Part shown: piece by piece, positions 35,562-42,433 of the stretch
How the letters are laid out: each line of letters opens with the position of its first letter
How positions within the stretch are numbered: position 1 is the first letter of the stretch
Assembly (NCBI RefSeq): GCF_052113705.1
Contig: NZ_JBGQOG010000013.1
Span: forward strand, 62,001 to 126,000
Source: JBGQOG01 sp052113705
GTDB lineage: Bacteria; Pseudomonadota; Alphaproteobacteria; Rhodobacterales; Rhodobacteraceae
Reading direction: 5' to 3'
DNA length: 64,000 bases
Translations under genes and position numbers: made by a program
The notes under the pieces: generated by a model
Told to the model about the DNA's origin: nothing
Seen by the model: the letters and a program-made list of their open reading frames with translations, nothing else
Database searches by the model: none

Positions 35562-36736
35562 CAGTTGCTCCCCGTGTTGCTGGTGTTGGTGGCGGGCGCC
35601 GTCGGCGCACGGTTCAGCTGATCCAGCGGCAGATAGGGCACGACCCCGCCTTCGCCGGTCACCCCGTCGAGGATCACCTTATCCATCCCCGAGAGCACTT
35701 TCTCCATGGTTTCGAGATACATCCGGCGACGGGTCACTTCCGGCGCCTTGACGTATTCGGCATAGATCGCGTTGAAGCGGCTGGCTTCACCTTCGGCCTC
35801 GTTCACCACCTGGGCGCGGTAGCCTTCGGCCTGTTCCACCAATTGTGCCGCTTTACCGCGCGCGGCGGGCAGCACTTTGTTGGCATAGGCATCGGCTTCC
35901 TTCTCCAGCCGGTCGCGCTCTTGCTGCGCGGCCTGCACTTCGCGGAAGCTGTCGATAACTTCGCTCGGCGGGTTGGCGGAACCAAAGTTGATCCGCACCA
36001 CGCTGATCCCGGCGTTATAGCTGTCGAGCGTGCGCTGCACCGCCAGTTTCAGATCGGCGGTGATCGCGCCCCGGTCGCGGTTCAGGATCGGCGCCAGTTC
36101 GCGCCGCGCGATGATGTCGCGCATGGCGGATTCCGACACGGCCCGGATCGTGTCTTCCGGATCGGCGAGGTTAAAGAGATAAAGCTCCGGATCGGCGATG
36201 TTCCAGATCACCTGGAAATCCACATCGACGATGTTCTGGTCGCGCGTCAGCATCAGCCCGGAATCGGTCGAGTTTTCCGGCCCGGTGCCAATGTCGGTCG
36301 TCCGCTCGCGCGTCACCGGCACGATCTCATGCGTGACCACCGGCCAGGGCGCGAAATTCAGACCCGGCTGGCCGATCTGATAGCTTCTGCCGAACAAAAG
36401 CTCGACCGCCAGCTCATCAGGTTTCACCGTGTAAAAGGACGAGAAGGCCCAGACACCCACCGCCGCCAGCACCGCAATGCCGATGGTGCCGCGGTTGAAG
36501 GCCGGGCCCGAGGGCAGGCCGGAGCCGCCGTTGCCGCCACCCGGGCCGCGCCGGTCTGCGCCGCCGCGCCCGCCCATCAGGACGCGCAGCTGCTCAGAGC
36601 CCTTTTTCATCAACTCATCGATCTCGGGGATCTGCGGGCCTTCACCCGGCCGTTTGCCGGGACGACGCCCGCCCGCATTGCGGTCGTCGTCGTCATTGTT
36701 GCCGCCACCGCCGCCCCAGGGACCTCCGTTGCTCAT
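35561..36736 (-). CDS. hflK: HflK, regulator of FtsH protease
   Basis: This 391-residue protein has a Gly/Asp-rich cytoplasmic N-terminus (residues 1-75), one transmembrane segment (TIGIAVLAAVGVWAFSSFYTV), then the SPFH domain (ELLFGRSYQIGQPGLNFAPWP) with VDFQVIWNIADPELYLFNL and the coiled-coil segment EVQAAQQERDRLEKEADAYANKVLPAARGKA. It ends in a Thr/Asn/Gly-rich tail. It partners with HflC at FtsH in the inner membrane and is the first gene of the hflKC pair. Confidence 0.95.
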   Translation of the reverse strand: MSNGGPWGGGGGNNDDDDRNAGGRRPGKRPGEGPQIPEIDELMKKGSEQLRVLMGGRGGADRRGPGGGNGGSGLPSGPAFNRGTIGIAVLAAVGVWAFSSFYTVKPDELAVELLFGRSYQIGQPGLNFAPWPVVTHEIVPVTRERTTDIGTGPENSTDSGLMLTRDQNIVDVDFQVIWNIADPELYLFNLADPEDTIRAVSESAMRDIIARRELAPILNRDRGAITADLKLAVQRTLDSYNAGISVVRINFGSANPPSEVIDSFREVQAAQQERDRLEKEADAYANKVLPAARGKAAQLVEQAEGYRAQVVNEAEGEASRFNAIYAEYVKAPEVTRRRMYLETMEKVLSGMDKVILDGVTGEGGVVPYLPLDQLNRAPTAPATNTSNTGSN

Positions 36737-36793
36737 CCGTTCCTCGCTTTTTTATCTACTTCGCTGTGCAGTTGGGCACGAAATTGTGAGATT

Positions 36794-38155
36794 TCAAGCC
36801 GTCCGTGTCGGTTTGCGCATCGTGACCAGCTCTTCTGCCATGGTCGGATGCACCGCGCAGGTGCGGTCAAAATCCTCTTTTGTTGCGCCCATTTTGACCG
36901 CAATCCCGGCCAGTTGGATCATTTCGCCCGCTTCAGGTGCGACAATATGGCACCCCAGCACTTTGCGGGTCCGGGCGCAGACCACGAGTTTCATCAGCAC
37001 TTTATGCGTGCGGCCGGCAAAAGCGGTGCGCATCGGCTTGAACGTGGTCGCATAGACCTCGATCGGGCCTTGGGCGCGGGCCTCTTCCTCGGTCATCCCC
37101 ACGGTGCCAAGTTCACAGGGCTGCGTGAAGACGGCGGAGGCCACCAGATCGTGGTCGGGCTGGCGCGGTTTGCCGCCAAAGACCGTATCGGCAAAGGCAT
37201 GACCCTCGCGGATCGCCACCGGGGTCAGGTTGATGCGGTCGGTCAGATCGCCCACGGCATAGATCGAGGGGACCGAGGTCTGGCTCCAGCCATCCACCAC
37301 CACTTCGCCATTGCGGCCAAGCTGCACGCCCAACGCCTCCAGCCCGAGGCCCTTGCTGTTCGGCTTGCGCCCGGTGGCATAGACCACGGCGCCGAAGACC
37401 CGCTCGGTCCCGTCGCTGGCCTTGACCAACACGCCGCCCGCCGCCTTCTCCATCGACACCACATCGGTGCCACACATGAGGTTGACGCCGCCCGCGGTGA
37501 TCTGCTCGGCCACATGGCCGCGCGCCTCATCGTCAAAGCCGCGCAGGATCTGGCTGCCGCGGTAAAATTGCGTCACCTCCACCCCGAGGCCGTTGAGGAT
37601 GCAGGCGAATTCGCAGGCGATAAAGCCGCCGCCCACCACCAGCACGCTTTCCGGCAGCCGGTCGAGCTTGAACACCTCATTCGAGGTCAGCGCCAGCGCC
37701 GCCCCCGGCACATCGGGCACGAAGGGCCAGCCGCCGGTGGCCAGCAGGATGTGCTTGGCGGTCACCGTGGTGCCATCGGCCAGTGCCACCGTATGCGGAT
37801 CGGTCAGCGTGGCGCGGCTGTCATAAACCGTCACCCCCGCCGATTTCAGCCCGCCACGATAGGCGGCCTCCAGTCGGTCCAGCTCGGTGTCGAGCCGGGC
37901 GCGGAAGGTGCCCCAGTCGAAGCCTGCGGCGATCACATCCCAGCCATAGGCGCGGGCGTCTTCCATCGCGGCGGGATAGGAGGAGGCAAAGACCATCAGC
38001 TTTTTCGGCACGCAGCCGCGGATCACGCAGGTGCCGCCCATGCGGTATTCTTCCGCAAGGCCCACCCGCGCCCCATGTTCCGAAGCCGCGATCCGCGCCG
38101 CGCGCACGCCGCCCGAGCCGCCGCCGATGACGAAGAGGTCGTAGTCGAAAGTCAT
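36794..38155 (-). CDS. gor: Glutathione-disulfide reductase
   Basis: This 453-residue class I flavin disulfide reductase has the FAD motif LFVIGGGSGGVRAARIA, the redox-active disulfide GGTCVIRGCVPKKLM, the NADP(H) motif VLVVGGGFIACEFACILNGLG and the second FAD contact SIYAVGDLT. It also has the C-terminal His-Glu pair in CAVHPTMAEEL. The glutathione-reductase-type VIRGCVPKK and the length support gor over mercuric reductase or lipoamide dehydrogenase. It follows rpiA with a two-base gap and is probably in the same transcript. Confidence 0.93.
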   Translation of the reverse strand: MTFDYDLFVIGGGSGGVRAARIAASEHGARVGLAEEYRMGGTCVIRGCVPKKLMVFASSYPAAMEDARAYGWDVIAAGFDWGTFRARLDTELDRLEAAYRGGLKSAGVTVYDSRATLTDPHTVALADGTTVTAKHILLATGGWPFVPDVPGAALALTSNEVFKLDRLPESVLVVGGGFIACEFACILNGLGVEVTQFYRGSQILRGFDDEARGHVAEQITAGGVNLMCGTDVVSMEKAAGGVLVKASDGTERVFGAVVYATGRKPNSKGLGLEALGVQLGRNGEVVVDGWSQTSVPSIYAVGDLTDRINLTPVAIREGHAFADTVFGGKPRQPDHDLVASAVFTQPCELGTVGMTEEEARAQGPIEVYATTFKPMRTAFAGRTHKVLMKLVVCARTRKVLGCHIVAPEAGEMIQLAGIAVKMGATKEDFDRTCAVHPTMAEELVTMRKPTRTA

Positions 38156-38157
38156 GT

Positions 38158-38946
38158 TCAGTCGCCCAGATCCGAGAAGAGATTGTCGTTTTCCATGAAG
38201 TCGATCTTGTCGTGGCTGACCTTGCCTTCATTGATGTCGCGCAGTTCCACCCTGCCGTCGCCATGGCCGATGATCACGATGTCGGCGATGTCGATGAAGA
38301 GGCCGTTCTCGACCACGCCGGGGATCTGGTTCAGCACCAGTGCCAGCTGCCGCGGATTGCCGATGCGGTTCAGATGCAGATCGACGATGTAATTCCCCTC
38401 ATCGGTGACAAAGGGTTGCGTGCCGTTCAGCCGCAGCGTCGTGTTGCGCCCCAGCACATCCATCGAGACCAGCGTCTCCTCGATCAGCGCGCGGGTGGTC
38501 TGCCAGCCAAAGGGCACCACCTCAACCGGCAGCGGAAACGCCCCGAGCTGCGCCACTTCTTTCGCGGCATCCGAGATGACGATCATCTGATCCGAGGCGG
38601 TGGCCACGATCTTTTCCTGCAAGAGCGCACCGCCGCCGCCCTTGATCAGGTTCAGGCCCGGGTCGAATTCATCGGCGCCGTCAATGGTCAGATCCAGCCA
38701 TTTCGCCTCATCGAGGCCGACAACGGTGATCCCCACCTGCCGCGCCAGATCGGCGGTGCGGCTGGAGGTGGGCACGCCGGTGATCTTCAGACCCTCTTCG
38801 CGCACCAGTTCACCCAGACAGCGCACCATCCAGGCGGCGGTCGAGCCGGTCCCGAGGCCGACCCTCATGCCGTCCTCCACGAAGTCAACCGCCCGGCGGG
38901 CGGCGGCGAATTTGGCCTTGTCGATCGGGGAAAGTTCTGCGGGCAT
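38158..38946 (-). CDS. rpiA: Ribose-5-phosphate isomerase A
   Basis: This 262-residue enzyme starts at MPAELSPID, chosen because GAAGGAG lies seven bases upstream of this ATG; a TTG five codons earlier overlaps that ribosome binding site. Motifs: VGLGTGSTAAWMVRCLGEL (phosphate loop), LDLTIDGADEFDPGLNLIKGGGGALLQEKIVA (active-site Asp and Glu region) and the KVSHDKIDFM tail. It interconverts ribose 5-phosphate and ribulose 5-phosphate, linking the pentose phosphate and Calvin pathways. It shares a transcript with gor. Confidence 0.97.
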   Translation of the reverse strand: MPAELSPIDKAKFAAARRAVDFVEDGMRVGLGTGSTAAWMVRCLGELVREEGLKITGVPTSSRTADLARQVGITVVGLDEAKWLDLTIDGADEFDPGLNLIKGGGGALLQEKIVATASDQMIVISDAAKEVAQLGAFPLPVEVVPFGWQTTRALIEETLVSMDVLGRNTTLRLNGTQPFVTDEGNYIVDLHLNRIGNPRQLALVLNQIPGVVENGLFIDIADIVIIGHGDGRVELRDINEGKVSHDKIDFMENDNLFSDLGD

Positions 38947-39018
38947 CGGGGGCTCCTTCAAACGGTCCCCGGCGTTATAGGCAAATACCCCCCCGCGCGC
39001 GAGACCAAAACCGCAGGA

Positions 39019-39729
39019 TCAGAGCGCGGCGAGGGCAGGGGCCAGATCGCCATAGCCGGTGGAGCGGCGCGCATAGGCCAGCCCCAGCCGCGCGGCGGCG
39101 GCTTCGGCCAAAGCATCGAGGGCAGGGTCCTCGGTCTGCGCCAGATAGACCAGCTGTTCGTAATGGCCGAAATACATGTCGCGCAGCTCGGGATGCCGGT
39201 CGAGGCCCATCGGCCGCCAGACAAAGGCATCGAACTGCCGCACCAGAAAATCGGTCAGATAGAAAGAGGTGAATTCGGTCTCGGCATGCGCAGCAAAGGT
39301 CTCATTGCCTTCGAAAAACGCATAGCAATGCGGCCCGGCCACCATCTCGACCCCCAGCGCCGCACAGCGGGCCTGCAAGAGGCCGCCAGTGCCGCAATCG
39401 GCATAGACCACAAAGATCTGTGCGTAATCGGGGCGGTGTTTGCGCACCGCCGCCTCCACCGCATCGGCGATCCGTTCGGGCCAGAGATGCAGATTGGCGG
39501 GCAGGCAGGTCAGATCGAGATGCGCCCAGCCATTCGCGGCTTTCAGCGCCAGGATTTCCCGCGCCAGCGCCCCGCAGGCGATCAGCAGCACCCGGTCTTT
39601 CGGGGCCGCGGTCGCGCCGACCATCAGCGGCAATCCCGCCTCGGTCAGCGCATCTTCGGTCAGCGCAGCTTCAGTCAGCGCGCCGGGCGCGAGAGCCTCA
39701 TGGCCCTGCGGCAGATCCGCGGGGCACAT
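39019..39729 (-). CDS. DUF1638 protein of the corrinoid methyl-transfer locus
   Basis: This 236-residue protein of the DUF1638 family has a domain that begins near residue 40 (RVLLIACGALAREILALKAANGW) and includes DLTCLPANLHLWPERI, FVVYADCGTGGLL, the cysteine in LQARCAALG and VAGPHCYAFFEGNE. Three conserved cysteine positions (CG, DCGTGG, HCY) could bind metal. The first ~35 residues contain a tandem ALTEA-type repeat encoded by 15-bp DNA repeats, so the true start may be at MVGATAAPKD. Family knowledge: DUF1638 genes are often found beside corrinoid proteins and methyltransferases, but their biochemical job is not established as far as I know. The context suggests an accessory role for the corrinoid protein. 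Confidence 0.82.
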   Translation of the reverse strand: MCPADLPQGHEALAPGALTEAALTEDALTEAGLPLMVGATAAPKDRVLLIACGALAREILALKAANGWAHLDLTCLPANLHLWPERIADAVEAAVRKHRPDYAQIFVVYADCGTGGLLQARCAALGVEMVAGPHCYAFFEGNETFAAHAETEFTSFYLTDFLVRQFDAFVWRPMGLDRHPELRDMYFGHYEQLVYLAQTEDPALDALAEAAAARLGLAYARRSTGYGDLAPALAAL

Positions 39730-39750
39730 CTCAGCGCGCCCGCATCCGGC

Positions 39751-39909
39751 TCACTCCACCCGTGCCATCAGCCGCACCAGCCCGGCCCCGGCCAGCAGCC
39801 CGAGCCCCAGCAGGGGAAGCGGCAGACCGGCATGGGCGGCGAACCACAAAGTGGCACCGGCGGCCAGAATGACAGCGATGATCAGCGCGAGAAAATGGGG
39901 AAGCGGCAT
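39751..39909 (-). CDS. Small two-helix membrane protein in the corrinoid locus
   Basis: This 52-residue protein begins MPLPHFLALIIAVILAAG and ends VRLMARVE. Two hydrophobic helices (residues ~6-22 and ~27-46) are separated by a short AAHAGLP turn. GGAGG six bases before the ATG is among the best ribosome binding sites in the window. The stop lies 21 bases before the start of the DUF1638 gene, and the upstream corrinoid gene is ~103 bases away, so it is sandwiched within the locus. I recognise no family. It is real by coding signs, but its function is unknown. Confidence 0.7.
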   Translation of the reverse strand: MPLPHFLALIIAVILAAGATLWFAAHAGLPLPLLGLGLLAGAGLVRLMARVE

Positions 39910-40012
39910 GTTGGTCCTCCGTCTCCCCAGTATATGGGAACAAGCCCCGATGATTCCAAGGGATTTGACGCGCGGTCAGCCCGCGCGCCGTAAATTTCAG
40001 CACGCGCGGCGC

Positions 40013-40705
40013 TCACATCTGATTATGACGGCGCGCGACAAAGCTCTTGGCGGTTTCCACGGCCACCGCCGCATCGCGGCAATAGGCATCGGCACCGATG
40101 GCCCGGCTGAACTCCTCGTTCAGCGGCGCGCCGCCCACCAGCACGATGTAGTCATCGCGGATGCCTTGGGCGACCATCGTGTCGATGACCACTTTCATAT
40201 AGGGCATGGTGGTGGTCAGCAGGGCCGACATGCCAAGGATGTCGGGCTTTTCCGTCTCCAGCGCTTCCAGATATTTCTCGACCGAATTGTTGATGCCGAG
40301 GTCGAGCACTTCAAAGCCCGCGCCCTCCATCATCATCGCCACGAGGTTCTTGCCGATGTCATGGATGTCGCCCTTGACGGTGCCGATCACCATCTTGCCC
40401 ATCCGCGGCGCGCCGGTTTCCACCAACAGCGGCTTCAGAATGGCCATGCCACCCTTCATCGCATTGGCGGCCAAAAGCACTTCCGGCACAAACAGGATCC
40501 CGTCGCGGAAATCGGCGCCAACGATGGTCATCCCCGCCACAAGCGCCTTGGTCAGCACGTCATAGGGGGTCCAGCCGCGCTCGAGCAGGATGTTCACCGC
40601 CTCTTCGATCTCTTCCTTCAGACCGTCATAGAGGTCGTCATGCATCTGCAGGACCAGTTCGTCATCGCTGAGGTCGGACAGGATGATATCGTCTTCGTCG
40701 GCCAT
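40013..40705 (-). CDS. Stand-alone corrinoid (B12-binding) methyltransferase protein
   Basis: This 230-residue protein starts at MADEDDIILSDLSDDEL, with GGGAGAG seven bases before the ATG. The N-terminal cap helices (residues ~15-95, ILLERGWTPYDVLTKALVAGMTIVGADFRDGILFVPEVLLAANAM) match the MetH cap domain. The B12-binding Rossmann domain follows with the lower-axial-ligand motif GDIHDIG, the serine/threonine of GMSALLTTTM and the GGAPL loop. This is the fold of MtaC/MtbC corrinoid proteins and of the MetH B12 module, here as a separate polypeptide. It would carry a methyl group on cob(III)alamin between two methyltransferases. Confidence 0.93.
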   Translation of the reverse strand: MADEDDIILSDLSDDELVLQMHDDLYDGLKEEIEEAVNILLERGWTPYDVLTKALVAGMTIVGADFRDGILFVPEVLLAANAMKGGMAILKPLLVETGAPRMGKMVIGTVKGDIHDIGKNLVAMMMEGAGFEVLDLGINNSVEKYLEALETEKPDILGMSALLTTTMPYMKVVIDTMVAQGIRDDYIVLVGGAPLNEEFSRAIGADAYCRDAAVAVETAKSFVARRHNQM

Positions 40706-40872
40706 GGCTCTCTCCCTGACGTTGTCTGTAGAATTTAATGCGATCAAAAACGCCGCGTCACTTGGCAAATTGCGACATGGCACAGAGGGGAACCGACCTG
40801 CCCGCCGCAGCCTCTCCAAAAGCTGCCCCGGGATGACACCGCAACCGGGCCCGGTGTCCGTCCAACCCCTCA

Positions 40873-40910
40873 GGCTTGCTTCGTTCAAAATATCCCCGCC
40901 GGAGGCTTCC
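40873..40910 (-). repeat. Interspersed short repeat, copy 4
   Basis: GCTTGCTTCGTTCAAAATATCCCC followed by GCCGGAGGCTTCC, very close to the copy at 19609-19645. It lies in the 237-base gap between the homocysteine methyltransferase and the corrinoid gene; the rest of that gap shows nothing else. Confidence 0.75.
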
Positions 40911-40942
40911 CCGGCCGGGATTCCGCGCGCCGGGCCGGGGTC

Positions 40943-41956
40943 TTACCCCCGCCGCCGCCCGCGCCGTTCGCGCCCCGGGCCCGTGTCTTCGCCGGTGCCG
41001 TCCGTGGCCGAGGAAAACCCGCCGAGCTTTTCCGAGATCAGCTCCAGCGTCGGGCGCGGCCCGCGCGGGGTGTTTTCCAGCGCCGCCCGCATCGCCTTCA
41101 GATGTTCGGGCATGGTGCCACAGCAGCCACCGATGATCGTCGCACCCGCGTCGCGCGCCAGCACCGCATATTCCCCCATCAGTTCCGGCGTGCCGTCGTA
41201 ATGGATATGCCCGTCGTGGTATTTCGGGATGCCCGCATTGCCCTTGGCGATCAGCGGCCGCTCGGTGCCCGCCGCGACAAAGCCACAAAGCGTGCGCATC
41301 AGATCACTCGCCCCCACGCCGCAATTGGCGCCAAAGGCCAAAGGCGGGTTCGGCAGCTTCTCGACCATCGCCGCCATCTGCGCCGAGGTGACGCCCATCA
41401 TCGTGCGCCCCGCGGTGTCAAAGCTCATCGTGCCGCACCAGTCCATGCCCGCCAGCGCCGCCGCTTCGGCCGCGGCCTTGTATTCCTCGGGGGCCGAGAT
41501 CGTCTCGACCCAGAGCACATCGGCGCCGCCCGCCTTCAGCCCCTCGGCCTGTTCATGGAACATCTCGACGGCCAGAGCATGGGTCAGACTGCCCATCGGC
41601 TCAAAAATATCCCCCGTCGGCCCGACCGAGCCCGCCACGATCACCGGACGCCCGGCGGCATCGGCGATCTCGCGGCCCAAAGCGGCGGCGACGCGGTTCA
41701 GCTCGTGCACCTGGTTCTGCGCATTGTGCAGCTTCAGGCGGCTGGCGTTGCCGCCAAAGGAATTGGTCAGGAAGATGTCCGACCCCGCATTTACCGCATT
41801 GCGGTAGAGGGCGCGGATGTTGTCCGGCTGCTCAAGGTTCCACATCTCCGGCGCATCGCCGGAAGAGAGGCCCATGTTGAACAGGTTGGTGCCGGTGGCG
41901 CCATCGGCCAGAAGCCAGTCGCGGGTGGTCAGCAGACGGGAGAGCGCATTGGTCAT
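40943..41956 (-). CDS. bmt: Zinc-dependent homocysteine S-methyltransferase (Bmt/MetH-N type)
   Basis: This 337-residue protein of the homocysteine S-methyltransferase family has DWLLADGATGTNLFNMGL, VNAGSDIFLTNSFGGNA, SVGPTGDIFEPMG, the first zinc cysteine in FGANCGVGA and the paired zinc cysteines in IIGGCCGTMPEHL. It ends in a basic, arginine-rich tail. Sequence alone does not separate betaine- from methyl-corrinoid-dependent enzymes. The nearby free corrinoid protein argues for transfer of methyl from the corrinoid to homocysteine, as in the first module of MetH. It is the first gene of the locus, preceded by a 477-base leader region. Confidence 0.88.
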   Translation of the reverse strand: MTNALSRLLTTRDWLLADGATGTNLFNMGLSSGDAPEMWNLEQPDNIRALYRNAVNAGSDIFLTNSFGGNASRLKLHNAQNQVHELNRVAAALGREIADAAGRPVIVAGSVGPTGDIFEPMGSLTHALAVEMFHEQAEGLKAGGADVLWVETISAPEEYKAAAEAAALAGMDWCGTMSFDTAGRTMMGVTSAQMAAMVEKLPNPPLAFGANCGVGASDLMRTLCGFVAAGTERPLIAKGNAGIPKYHDGHIHYDGTPELMGEYAVLARDAGATIIGGCCGTMPEHLKAMRAALENTPRGPRPTLELISEKLGGFSSATDGTGEDTGPGRERRGRRRG

Positions 41957-42433
41957 CGGCGGCCTTTCTCGGTGGTCGGTCCTGCGTCAGCGCCGGACCT
42001 GTCTCAGCGGTGGGTCGGTCTTGGTGGTGGGTCAGTCTTGGTGGTGCGTCGGTCTTGGTGTTGGATCTGGCACGGCGTTGGGTCTGGCGGCAAGGCCGGA
42101 GCGGTGGGTTTCCCTGATCTGCCATGCGGCGCGGGACTTGGCAAATTTTTCCTCTCCGCCAAAGGGGCTGCCCGGGCGCCGCCGCCGAGAGGGGAGGTCC
42201 CGGGGGCGGTGCCGAGATGGGGCCGCCACCGCGCGGGATCAAGCCCTGCGCGCCGGTGGTTCTGTCTCCCGGCCTATGCCGGGGACCTATCCCCGGGGGC
42301 AGCCCGACGGATGCGGACCACAGGGGGAGCGTGGGACAATCCGCAGCGAGTCCCCGGGGGGCGTCAGCACGTCAGACCGGGGCAACCGCGTGTCAGGTCG
42401 CGCCCCCCCTGCGCGTCTTTGCGCGGCGGCCTG
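41957..42433 (-). promoter_or_regulatory. Long structured leader/intergenic region upstream of bmt
   Basis: 477 bases without a supportable gene. On the - strand it contains several GC stems, a B12-box-like GCCGGGAGAC at 42264-42273 and, nearer the ATG, a 17-bp tandem repeat. No clear promoter is visible. A riboswitch is possible but not established. Confidence 0.4.
42009..42059. repeat. 17-bp tandem repeat, three units
   Basis: The unit GGTGGGTCGGTCTTGGT occurs at 42009-42025, 42026-42042 (one change) and 42043-42059 (one change). It lies within 55-105 bases of the bmt start, so it is in the probable leader. Confidence 0.85.

Noticed and set aside
35843..38392. 849-residue + frame across hflK, gor and rpiA
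   Set aside because: It covers three well-supported - strand genes and has typical shadow composition (His/Arg/Gly/Gln-rich).
41957..42433. RNase P RNA or 6S RNA in the leader of bmt
   Set aside because: I compared the stems with the conserved blocks I remember of both RNAs; an ACAGAACC segment is present, but the other diagnostic motifs are missing and the region is too short for RNase P RNA.
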